The notes under the pieces: generated by a model | What the model was told of the DNA's origin: nothing | Database searches by the model: none | Seen by the model: the letters and a program-made list of their open reading frames with translations, nothing else | Position numbers and translations under genes: made by a program | DNA from: Leishmania mexicana MHOM/GT/2001/U1103 | Taxonomy: Eukaryota; Euglenozoa; Kinetoplastea; Trypanosomatida; Trypanosomatidae | Assembly (NCBI RefSeq): GCF_000234665.1 | Contig: NC_018334.1 | Coordinates: 1,178,001-1,242,000 of the forward strand | DNA: 64,000 nt | Direction: 5' to 3' | Part shown: positions 41,688 through 51,581 of the stretch, piece by piece | How the letters are laid out: every line of letters starts with the position of its first letter | How positions within the stretch are numbered: position 1 is the stretch's first letter

Positions 41688-43485
41688 CTTCAGTACTGTG
41701 CACGGGAAGGCGAAGCGAGGGGGCACGAGCAGGATACGAACACCACGTCAAAGCGAAGCAGGAACAGCGAGAAGTCAACACAGAAAAGTAAACGACAGGG
41801 ACGATGGGCAAGATGGCAGGTGCGCCCCTCATCCGAAATGCGCAAAGACCCTGAAAGTGGGGGAGTGAGGGGGGGGGCGTGCGGAAACAGAGATCGGCAG
41901 GCGGGAATGTGGTGCGGGTCCTCTTCGAGTGTAACTTACGAAGGCGTGCGGGTGTGTGTACGTATGCGTTTGTGTGTGTGTGTGGGTGGTGTGGAGGAGG
42001 AGGTGGGGAGGGGGGACACTCACGCTGAGGTGAGCAGAGAAACATGCACAAGTGCACGAAGCAAGCCGAGGGCAAAAACAGGAGCCGGTGATCAGGGTAG
42101 AGGCATGAGAGACGGTGGTGGTGGTGGTGGTGGTGGTGGGGAGAGCAGCAGCGGGAAGGGGAGACACAACACGGGTGCACGGCAACAAAATAAGACGTCA
42201 GCGTAGTTGACTAGAAGAGAAGATCTGAAGTCCAAAACGAGAGAGAAAACAAAGAAAAACGGACAGATGTGCGTCTGTGCGAGTGGATGCCACCACACCT
42301 CCCTCTCTCTCCGTCCCTCCACCTACTGCGTGCTCCGCGCGCGCGCGAGAGGGGAGAAGGCTGAGGTGTGTACGGTGTGTTGCAGTGGCACCTTTCCTTC
42401 ACTGACACCGCACCACCACGCACGCGAAACTCACACGTCTTTGTATACGAGTACAAAAATCGGAAAGGTTAGACGGAGAAAAAACCTAGATAGGGAAAGA
42501 AATGGGTGCAGCGCCTGTACGTACGTGTGTGTGTGTGTGTCTGTCGGCGTGACGTAAGAGGGTTCGGGAGTATTTTCGCATCCAGCCAGTGATGGCAAGT
42601 GTCTGTCACTGTGTGTGTGTGTGTATGGACGCTGAGGGGGAGGGGGAAGGGGGTTGGTGTACGAGAACTGCGCAGCAACACGACAACAAAAGAAGAGGAG
42701 AGGAGAGGGAAGCAGGAGAGGGGAAGGGTGTGGGGTGGATAGCGCAGGGGGGGGGACGGCAGAAAGAAAACGGCGAAGGGGGCGAGGCTCAACACGGTGA
42801 GCAACCACCAAAGGAACGGAGAAAGAAGTCCGGCCTGCGAGTCATCGGCCCTACCGCGTGAGACGGCATCAGCGCTGTGCGGCAACCACATCCGAGATTT
42901 GACTCTCGAGGTGCACTCGAAAAGAGTCTCCCCCCAAAAGTGAGGAGAGCACCCCCACACCGCTGCGAGTCGTGCGTCCGCGCACATGACACAAACACGC
43001 TCTCAAGGTCGAGAAGAGTTGGCAGCGGACTTCTGCCACTGCGTTTTGTTTTTCGCTTCACGTTATTTTTTTCCGCGTTAAGTGAAAGACCCCGCTTCCG
43101 CTGGACGCCATCTTCCTCCCTATAGACTACGCAATGTACTATGTGTGAGTGTCCTGCTTTCACTTCGGTACTACGTGGGCGCCACATAACAGGTTTAAAA
43201 AGTCATCGTGCCCATCCGACGACGGGTCAGCGTAACAACAGCGCAACGCCCCTGCCGCCATCTCGTGAGTCTCTGTCAGCCTGTCCAGAGCTCGAAGGAA
43301 GCCGTGCGAAGCGGTCGCGGCTAGCTGAGGGGGGGGGGGATTCTGTCCACTGTGCAGAAGGCAGCATCATGCAACGACCAGGCAGCCGCTATCCCACAAC
43401 AGTGCGCGTGAAACTTCTGTCGGACCCGCTCGCACGACACGACCCACTGCCTCTCCGAGCTTCACTGCTTTGCTACACCCCTCAC
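41688..43485 (-). other. intergenic region upstream of the PH-like array
   Basis: About 1.8 kb. It includes a (TGG)n run (42115-42139), (TG)n runs (41969-41983, 42525-42541, 42610-42624) and purine-rich plus-strand tracts (42640-42760). No gene supported. Confidence 0.6.
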
Positions 43486-43698
43486 TTACTTGAGCGTCGG
43501 CCACAGCTTCGGGTCGACGCACACGTCTACGCAGTGCACGATGGCAAAGTACTGGTTGTAGCAGTGCGGCTCCTTCTCGGGGCTGACCGTCTTGATGCGT
43601 TCCAGGCACGCGTTGTACGCCACCACCTTCTTGGCACACTCGTTCGCCAGGCACTCCTTCTCGAGGTCCAGCTTGATGTCTACCGGATCGGACGCCAT
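43486..43698 (-). CDS. ubiquinol-cytochrome c reductase hinge-like protein (70 aa)
   Basis: Small acidic, Cys-rich subunit of respiratory complex III (QCR6/UQCRH type), which helps cytochrome c dock on cytochrome c1 in the intermembrane space. The ATG at 43698 gives MASDPVDIKLDLEKEC. Cysteines at 16, 21, 31, 46, 56 and 60 and the closing sequence HCVDVCVDPKLWPTLK match the family ending HCVAHKLFNNLK in layout. A longer in-frame extension exists (to 44148), but its sequence is not family-like; an ATG 30 codons upstream (MVSRQLTAQL) is a possible alternative. It lies between the TerD gene and the PH-like array, with no obvious functional link. Confidence 0.88.
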   Translation of the reverse strand: MASDPVDIKLDLEKECLANECAKKVVAYNACLERIKTVSPEKEPHCYNQYFAIVHCVDVCVDPKLWPTLK

Positions 43699-44807
43699 GG
43701 CGGGACAGTCGAAAAGGCTGGCGGACTTCTGAAATATGGGACGAATTAAAGAGAGCTGCGCCGTGAGCTGCCTCGAAACCATCGCCGTGAGACAGGGAAG
43801 GTATCCCGTTTGTGCGCCGCCGCCCAGGTTGTTAGCGTGGAGGGAAGCGGAGAAAATGGAGAGGGAGAGCGAGGAAGAGGGGTTGGAGTACATCGGGTGG
43901 CGTTTTACGTCTTCGGCAGTCCCACGCGCAACGTGCAATGCCCCCCAAGGAGCGCGCCCTCTCCTGAGCAATGCGTGCAGAATGGGCCTTCGCTGCACCT
44001 CTCGCTCAGGTGAGGGTAACAGAGACGATGACGACAGTACAGAGTTGTGCGTCAGCAATGCATCTTGTCTCGCTCCTCGCGTTGTGATATACACCCCTTC
44101 CTCGACACAGAGGGGTCTGCCACACCCGCGCTGGCGTGGGGCAAGCAACTAGCTTAAAGAAGCAGCTGGCATTTCGTTTCCCGTGCCGGTGCGCTCTACT
44201 GCCCACAATGACAATCTGCCGCAGCGCATCACCTCGCCGAGAGAGCCACCGAGGTACGCCTGCGCTCCGATTGCATCCGCTGCTGTCTCTCTCCTTAGGC
44301 TTTTGGACTCCAGTACATGCACAGGGCGCGAATCATCGTGCCAGGCGAAAACGGCCGCCGCACACGGACACGACACCGACAACGCACCCACACAGGGCGC
44401 ATCTCTAGATAGAAGCACAAACGAAACCACACCAAAAGAACAAAGAGAGCGGGGGCGTAACGCGAAGAGGCTGCAGCACCGTTTCCAGGAATGCGTGAGA
44501 CAACACATGCAACGGCGCTACACAGAGAGGCGAAGCAGACGCCGCGGGTCGCGGCGTGCCCACTGCGCAAGAGCGACGCCACACCTCTGTGTTGGGTCAC
44601 GTCTACAACAATGATACAATGATACGACCGCACCGCGACACGGGAGGGGAGGGGAGGGGGTGGACGAGAGAGAGAACGGGGGGGGGGCTGAGAAAGTGCT
44701 GATACAACACACGCAGAGTCCTCTTGTCTGCTTGCGTGCTAGGACCGTGACGCTTAGGTGTGTGCGGGTGTCTCTGCACACAAAACACAGACGAGATGCT
44801 CTCCACC
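43699..44807 (-). other. intergenic region upstream of the hinge-like gene
   Basis: About 1.1 kb, no gene seen. Purine-rich plus-strand stretches at 43845-43880 and 44641-44690 are candidate pyrimidine tracts on the coding strand. Confidence 0.6.
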
Positions 44808-47591
44808 TCACATGACGGTGCAAGGCTTGTACTGCTTGTTGTAATACCGCTCATCGTACCGATTCTCCAGCTTTTGTACATTCCTGCGCTGCGCGTTGAT
44901 CTTGTCCGCCTGCTGTTGCAGCTTCTTCATCGCCGCGTTGAGTGGCACCCGCGACACGCGCAGCCGCACCTCCGCACTGTAGACCACCCCGCCGCTGCCG
45001 GCGTCGTTGGCACCGCCTTCAAGTCGCACATTGCACTCAACGGGGTTGAATCGATCTGCGAGAGTGCCGTCTCGCACGTTGTCCTTCCCGGCCCACAAGG
45101 CGCCCATGGAAAGTAGGTCCAAGTCTGCCACGCCGACGGACGCCGTCTCAAAGAGCATAACGCGCAGTCTGTCATACTTGTGCACAATGAAGTAGCCGCA
45201 GCTGCTGCTGCTGTTTGCATCTGCCCACACGAGCTTCTCGCGATCCACGAGAACCGGGGATCGGTACGGCTTGTTGTCAAAGACGGAGACGCTGCCGTGC
45301 ACCGGGACGATGCAGTTGGTCTGACCAAACACCCACGCCTCACCGTGGCACTGGAAGCGATCCGGCATCTGCGGCTGCACCTCCACGACTTCCAAGAACT
45401 GCACGGCAATCGCGAAAAGGTCGGTGCGGTTGTCGTAGTCCTTCATCTGGGACCACATGCCCTCATAACGATCGCGCAGTGCCGTCGTTTCTGCCGTGTC
45501 GCTCGCAGCCTGCTCTCGCGCAGCCTGTTTTCGCGCAGCCTTGACCGTCGTCTCGCCACGTCCACCGCGCAGGAGGGAGGCGCTGGTAGTGGGGTTCCAG
45601 CCCACCATGTTGTTCTCGCGGTTCAGCAGAAAACGCGTGTCTGCGGTACCGGCCGTCGTGTCCAGCCGAGCCGCCTCCCTGCTCTCCAGGCCGGAGTACG
45701 GTGTCGCGTTACCGAGACGGGTAGCCTCGGCTTCGGCGACTCGACGGCGCGCCGCCGCGATTGTGTGGCGCTCGATCGTTGCAGCATAGTCCATCATGCA
45801 CTGCAAGTACGGGATCACGCGCGACAGGCCCTCACGTGGGTCGACCGGGACATACTGGTGGATGGGTACCAGCTGAAACAGCGGGACTTCCTCCTCGCCA
45901 TCCGCCTCGCACTCCGACACGGCCACACCGTCGCCGTCGTCAGCGAGAGACGTCACAGAGGCGCTACGACTCTGACCAGCGCCGCTGACCGACAGAGGGT
46001 GGTCGCGCTTGTGAAAGTGCTGATCAATGCGGCGGCCGTTGGGAAAGAGAGCTTCAAAGGGCTGCGTGCCAGTCTTCATCAGCGCGCCCAGCACCACCAC
46101 GCGCACTGGCTGTTCCTTGTTCTCGGCGTCCTTGTAAGAGGTCGGCAGCTGCTTCCTGGTCTCCGGGTCGTGAGCTTCGCGGTTGAGCGACCAGCGATCG
46201 ACCTCCGTGGAGTGCGGATTCATCACCGTGCGGTTTTGCAGGCGCAGGTACAGGTCCGGCACGTCGAAGATGGACTTGCACGTCCGCTTTTCGGGGCCGA
46301 ACGACTCCATCCAGGTGGCACCGACGACGATGCTGCACACGTTGCCCGGCACACGGTACGTCAGTAGGTCTATGAACTCCTCATCCCCGGCAGCGCGGGA
46401 GCCGCAAAGCGCGTCGCCGGAGTGTCGAGCCGCGTCCCGAGCGATCGACCGCAGCTTTCCGTTCTTTGGATACAAGTGGTCGACGTAGTTGTGGTTTTCG
46501 TCGAGGAAGACGAGGAAGGCATCGATATCGTGCTCGCCGCTCCAGCCCACGCCAAAGCGCACATCAGACAGTGTCCACGACGCGATCTCCGCCCTCGCCT
46601 TCGACAAGGAGTAGTCCGGCACGTTCTGCAGGACGTCCAGCAGTGACCGGCGCGACACGCCAAGCACGTCCATCATGAGGGGCAACGTGTCGGCAAACGA
46701 GTAGCCAAACGTGCGCACGTTGAGCTCCCGCAAATCCCACTCCTGCGCTGCGGCACCGCCGTGCACGCTGCCCCAGTCCACGTCGTACACCTCCTCCTCT
46801 TGCGACGGTGGCAGGCGAATCAGCATGGCAGCCAGGTTCGCTGTGCCATTTTCCGTCGTCTGCCTCATGTCCATCACGCCGACGCGCTCACCTGTGGATT
46901 CGTTGTAGACGACCAACTTCGCCCGCGAGAGCACTGTGAAGTCCTGGCCAGTGTAGCTCGACACGGTGATGAAGATGACATCCGCCTCACCCGGTATCTT
47001 GCTCATGACGAACGTGAGCACCTCGTCGGCAAGCTCGCGTTGACGGCACTGGTGACGCCGTAAGGGTCGCTGGCCCGCACCCACCTCATCGTCACCGTCA
47101 TCCTTGTCATAGCCAATCGCCTCATCCGCTGCGCGCTGCACGTCCGCAAGCTGCTCCTCCTCGTAGAGGCGGTTGAACACATTCGCTGCCGCGTTGGTGT
47201 AGTCGCGTGTGCCCAACATGGCACCACGCGCCGTCGCCTGATGCTTCCCTCTCCGCCGCAGCTGCTGGTGACGCCGCCCTGCGGCGAGTGCGAGGCCAGG
47301 TAGCTGATTCTCATTCTCGCCACCGACTGTACTGTCGCCGCTCAGAAACATGTAAGGCAGCAGCTCGGGGTCCACCATGTAGTGTGCCCGCAGCGCCGTC
47401 TCATCGGTGCCTTCTGGGAAGAGGTGGTTGAAGAAGACAACGTCCAGAAAGCGGCCCTCCTTCGTGAAGCAGACAGCGCTAAGGTCGAGGTCGACCGGGT
47501 CGGCGCCGATGAAGTCCCACGAGAGCCCAACCGATAGCACGATGCTACCCGGCACGCGAAACACCTTCTGGCGCACGTCCGCGGACGACAT
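44808..47591 (-). CDS. TerD-domain protein with C2-like region and C-terminal CaaX box (927 aa)
   Basis: The N-terminus is a TerD (tellurium-resistance/stress family) domain: VGLSWDFIGADPVDLDLS (about 17-34) then FLDVVFFNHL. The domain closes with ADVIFITVSSYTGQDF and LSRAKLVVYN (near 214). A second TerD-like domain has VRFGVGWSGEHDIDAFLVF and LDENHNYVDHLYP (about 350-380). The middle part is low-complexity. The C-terminal third has a beta-rich, possibly C2-like region (about 750-870), then a short coiled coil (AAMKKLQQQADKINAQ). The last four residues are CTVM, a CaaX box whose Met favours farnesylation, so the protein is probably membrane-tethered. TerD domains bind calcium in bacteria. Which of this applies here is inference, and the cellular role is unknown. 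The start at 47591 is a clear ATG. Confidence 0.92.
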   Translation of the reverse strand: MSSADVRQKVFRVPGSIVLSVGLSWDFIGADPVDLDLSAVCFTKEGRFLDVVFFNHLFPEGTDETALRAHYMVDPELLPYMFLSGDSTVGGENENQLPGLALAAGRRHQQLRRRGKHQATARGAMLGTRDYTNAAANVFNRLYEEEQLADVQRAADEAIGYDKDDGDDEVGAGQRPLRRHQCRQRELADEVLTFVMSKIPGEADVIFITVSSYTGQDFTVLSRAKLVVYNESTGERVGVMDMRQTTENGTANLAAMLIRLPPSQEEEVYDVDWGSVHGGAAAQEWDLRELNVRTFGYSFADTLPLMMDVLGVSRRSLLDVLQNVPDYSLSKARAEIASWTLSDVRFGVGWSGEHDIDAFLVFLDENHNYVDHLYPKNGKLRSIARDAARHSGDALCGSRAAGDEEFIDLLTYRVPGNVCSIVVGATWMESFGPEKRTCKSIFDVPDLYLRLQNRTVMNPHSTEVDRWSLNREAHDPETRKQLPTSYKDAENKEQPVRVVVLGALMKTGTQPFEALFPNGRRIDQHFHKRDHPLSVSGAGQSRSASVTSLADDGDGVAVSECEADGEEEVPLFQLVPIHQYVPVDPREGLSRVIPYLQCMMDYAATIERHTIAAARRRVAEAEATRLGNATPYSGLESREAARLDTTAGTADTRFLLNRENNMVGWNPTTSASLLRGGRGETTVKAARKQAAREQAASDTAETTALRDRYEGMWSQMKDYDNRTDLFAIAVQFLEVVEVQPQMPDRFQCHGEAWVFGQTNCIVPVHGSVSVFDNKPYRSPVLVDREKLVWADANSSSSCGYFIVHKYDRLRVMLFETASVGVADLDLLSMGALWAGKDNVRDGTLADRFNPVECNVRLEGGANDAGSGGVVYSAEVRLRVSRVPLNAAMKKLQQQADKINAQRRNVQKLENRYDERYYNKQYKPCTVM

Positions 47592-49332
47592 GAGTGTGGC
47601 CTACGTGAGAGCGGTTTCGGGCGTCGGCACAAAATGAAGGACGACGGAGAGAGCCAAAAGTAGGCGCTGCGGTGCAGATGAATGACTTCAACGGGGGCGA
47701 GTAGCGCAGGTGTGGTCGATGAAAGATAACACGACAAGATGTCAGCAGAAGGGAAAGCAAAGCGGCAAAGTCTGGACGATACGGCGTCGGGCCTGTGCTC
47801 GTGTGAAGGTGGACACCGCGTGAGAGAAAAAGACCCACACACACACACATACACATAGAGAGGTCGTGAGCAGCTCACGTGTCGAGGGCGTGTAGGCGCA
47901 GTTGAATGATACGGAGCAGCCGCCGTTGCACTAGAGGTAGAATAAAATGGCGCTGCCGTCCACTCGTGAAAAGAGCTGGGCGTTGCGACGCACTCAGCAT
48001 GTGGACGAGTATGCGGGGAGTGCGAGGCGTCGATGTAGACGGGCCTCAGAGATCAACAGAGAGACAAATATATAGCAAGTCAGGGATCGGCCGAGGAGAC
48101 GGCAGAGCCCCCCGAAAAAGAGATGAGGGTGAAGCAAGTTGAAGTTCAAGGCAAGCCACCGCATCCTTTTTTTTTGCACGTGCACTGCGAACGGACGGTT
48201 CAGCAGAAAAGTATCGCCACCCGCTGTGCCGAGCGCACGCACGGGTGCGCAGGACATGTGCAGTCGCACCGAATCCTTTTTCCTCCGGGGGGTGGGAAGG
48301 TGGCAAAGGGGAGGGGTCTTCGAGAACCCAGCGGCTCATCGAAGGGTGCGCTGAAGCACTCGCCACCCTTTTGGTTTTAATCACCATAGGATGGCGTTTT
48401 CCGTTCCATTTTTTTTGTGTTCGTTGCGGACGCGGTTTGCGCAGCACAGATACAACCGCACACACAGCTACACCTACCCTTCCCTTCCCTCTCCCAGATT
48501 CTAAAACGAGAGGGAGGTTGGTAGACGGCTAACTGGTGTACTCATCGGACACTCCGTCACGTACCAGGCCCTGGTGTGTTATAGTGTGTGAGGAAACGTT
48601 TGCTCACAGACGCGATCGAGACGGGGTGGTGACAGATATGCCACTTGATCGCAGCACGCATGGGAAGTTCTACGCCTTCTCAGTCTCGGCGGTGTCCATG
48701 GCCCTCGTGCGTTCTCGTTCCTCGGCACCCCAACCCCACCTCTATTTCTGCTCTCGCGTGAGCAGCAGCAGCAGCACCTCCTCTGTCGACACGTATGAAA
48801 AGCCCAATAATACTGTCGGTATGGGGTAGGTCTGACCTGCACACACGGTCCTCACACACTCGGGAAGTCCACCACGGAAGTAAGGACGGAGAGAGATGCG
48901 GGAACGCTAGAAAAATAAAAGGCGCGACAGAGAGCACCCAGCTCAACGATTGCCACACCACGAACACGAGCATCCTCGTGCAGGACACCCGAACGCACAC
49001 GCACGCCATCCAGATAAATCCTCCACGGCAGCTGTCACGCCACATTCTCGCCCGTGCTTCTGTGCCCGTGTCGTCCATGCTGACTGGGCTGATCCGTTTA
49101 TGCCAAAATGAGCCCCATGAGACAACGACGCGCCTTCGGACTTGTCCTGCCAATTCCGCTCATTCCACTATTTCATGTTGCTACAAGATGTGGGCAAAAG
49201 TGATCTGAAGATTGAAAATGGCGAAAGCGAGAGGGAGAGAGAAGGAGGGGAGGACGCGTGCACATGCGCACACACGCATGCACTCACTGCCACAACGCTT
49301 CCTCGCTCACGCGCGCGCTGCAGATGCACATA
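47592..49332 (-). other. intergenic region between calreticulin and the TerD gene
   Basis: About 1.7 kb with no supported gene; T-runs at 48168-48176 and 48409-48416. Frames here have no conserved motif. Confidence 0.6.
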
Positions 49333-50523
49333 TTACAGGTCCTCATCATCCTTGCTGTCGCCTTCGTCTGGCGTGTGGTCAGCGTGCTCGTCCACATTCG
49401 GCTTCTCGTCTGCCGCCTCCGCTGCCTTCTTCGCCTCCTCCGCCTGGATGAGATCTCTCTCCTTCTCTGCCATGGCGCCGTACGTGCTCTTCACCACCTC
49501 CAGCACCTCCTCAAGGCTGTCACCAATGATTATGTTATCGAAGATGCTGCCGCCCTCCACCTGCCAGACATCGATACCGACGTACTGTAGCGGCGCCGGC
49601 GCCTTGTACAGGTTCGGATCCTCCTGGTAAACCGGGTTCGGGATCTGCTTCGCCACCCACTTGCCCTTGTAGTTGGGGTTATTGATTCGGCGCGGCTTCC
49701 ACGCACCGCGGTAGTTCGGGTTCGGAATCTTCGGGGCCTCCCACACGCCGTCCTCCTCATCGTCCCAATCCGCCGGCTTCACAGCCTCGGGGTCGGTGAT
49801 GATGGCCGGCTCGTTGTCCCAGTCCTCCGGCTTCGTGTCAGACGGATCGTCCATCATCATGTCATCCACCCAGTCCGCCGGCTTCTCATCCTTCGGGTCA
49901 GGGATGGTCTTTGGCGGCAGCATGTCCCACTCCTCCGCCAACGACCCTTCCTGGATGTGCACGCCGTCGACGTACAACTGGTACGTGTTGTTTGGCGCGA
50001 TCTCAACCGTGTAGACGTGAGTGGCCTTGTCGTTCTTCGGCCTCCACAGTCTCTTCCACAGGTGGTTTGTGCCGTTGTAGTTCAAGATGAACTGCAGACG
50101 GTTGTTGGAGCCACAGGTGTCGGGGCCGAACATCAGCCAGTACGCAGAATCGCCGTGTAAGTCCTTCTGGTTCAGATCGGAGAAGAACTTGAGGTAGGTG
50201 CCGCCGCACGTAAGCCTCTGCTCGCTCTTCACGGAGAAGGAGACAACCAACGGCTTGCCGTCGTTGGAAACTGCTTTCGGCAGCTTCTTCGAGACCGCGT
50301 AGAACTTGCCGTCCTCCATGAGCTTCAAGCCCTGCTCCCTCTCCGCATCCACGTGAATCTCACCCACCGAGAGCCCGACGTCGCCGTAGTCGCTCACGTG
50401 CTCCGACCGCACCCACCCATCTATGGTGTTGAACTCCTCGTGGAAGAAGATCTCCGCCTGCACAAGGTATACGCAGAGAACCAGCACGCCAACGATGGCG
50501 GCCAACATCGCCCGCTGCGCCAT
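49333..50523 (-). CDS. calreticulin (396 aa)
   Basis: Calcium-binding lectin chaperone of the ER lumen that assists folding of monoglucosylated glycoproteins. The ATG at 50523 is followed by a signal peptide (MLAAIVGVLVLCVYLVQA). The N-domain has the family sequence CGGTYLKFF, and the second cysteine is in PDTCGSNN, forming the conserved disulfide. The P-domain has three type 1 repeats (IPDPKDEKPADWVDD, DPSDTKPEDWDN, ITDPEAVKPADWDDE) and three type 2 repeats (IPNPNYRGAW, INNPNYKGKW, IPNPVY). The acidic C-domain is short, and the protein ends in DEDL, a variant of the KDEL retrieval signal. The length is typical. A longer frame to 51081 has no family sequence upstream of this start. Confidence 0.97.
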   Translation of the reverse strand: MAQRAMLAAIVGVLVLCVYLVQAEIFFHEEFNTIDGWVRSEHVSDYGDVGLSVGEIHVDAEREQGLKLMEDGKFYAVSKKLPKAVSNDGKPLVVSFSVKSEQRLTCGGTYLKFFSDLNQKDLHGDSAYWLMFGPDTCGSNNRLQFILNYNGTNHLWKRLWRPKNDKATHVYTVEIAPNNTYQLYVDGVHIQEGSLAEEWDMLPPKTIPDPKDEKPADWVDDMMMDDPSDTKPEDWDNEPAIITDPEAVKPADWDDEEDGVWEAPKIPNPNYRGAWKPRRINNPNYKGKWVAKQIPNPVYQEDPNLYKAPAPLQYVGIDVWQVEGGSIFDNIIIGDSLEEVLEVVKSTYGAMAEKERDLIQAEEAKKAAEAADEKPNVDEHADHTPDEGDSKDDEDL

Positions 50524-51581
50524 GATTCGATCGTGGCGAAGCACAGATAAAAGAGAGCGCAGTGCGCAAAAGGGAAACAAATCGCAAGCACTAGACGGAG
50601 TAGTCGCAGAGAATAGTGATAACGCTAAAGTATTGCTTGTGTGTGTGTATGTATGTATGGGGAGGTGGGGGAGGAGGTATTTATGCCAGCCGTGATCTGC
50701 GCCACACGTGACGCGCATCGGGATTGGGCGAGACAAGCGAGAGGAGCGGAAAGTGGCAGAGAAGGAGTGGAGGACCATATGCCGCACGTCACGCCACGCG
50801 GAAAGGGCGGGGGCAAGAAGGTTAGCGGCATCATACAACGGCTTGCGGGTGCACAAACCGCATGCAGCACCCGGGAAGAAAAGTGTTTCACAAAAACGTA
50901 GGACGACAGCGCCACGCAAGAAGCCCCCTCCCCTCCGCTCCCGCTCCACAACGGCATCACGTCTGCCGCCTCTTCCTCCTGCGATCCTCTCAGAGAGGTC
51001 AGCTCGACACACGTGTCTACTCGCTCTCGTGGCTTCTAGCATTAAAGAGGAATTCAGATACAACTCCCTGCACGGGCGCATACCCCCCCACCGCCTCCAT
51101 CAAACACCGGGCATCCTCAGCCTCAGCCTCGGCCTAGGCCCCCTCCCCCCCGCCAAACAAACAGATGCGCGCAGGCGCACACGCAGACACGCGCGAAATC
51201 GTTTCGCCATCTCTATCTCCACCGGCAGCGCGTTAGGCACGCCGCGGCCGTTGCCCTTCGCTCACTTGCAGTCGAAGCCAATCACACGCAGAGGGAGACG
51301 AAGTGCTGGGGAAGCGACACACCTCGATCAACACCGTAGGCGGCGCAGACGTACGCATCCTTTGACCGCCACGCCACGGCAAGCCAACAGAAACGCCTGG
51401 GAGAGAGAACGCCGCCATATCCACCACAGGCGCCTACACCGGATCCTGTTGCGGAAACACGCATGATACCCACGTAAGAGAGAGCGAGTATGCACATTAC
51501 GAAAACGCAAAACGCGTCGCCAGTGGGGCGGAGGATGGTCAAGTGCCCTCTCCTGCTCCGTGTTGCCGCTTTTCTTCAGCT
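50524..51581 (-). other. intergenic region between RPB1 and calreticulin
   Basis: About 1.06 kb. (TG)/(TATG) repeats lie near 50637-50660. A plus-strand frame (50708-51466) covers it but is Arg/Ala/Pro-rich and without homology that I recognise. Confidence 0.6.

Noticed and set aside
50708..51466. Plus-strand frame of 252 codons between calreticulin and RPB1
   Set aside because: Arg/Ala/Pro-rich, no motif, wrong strand for this unit.
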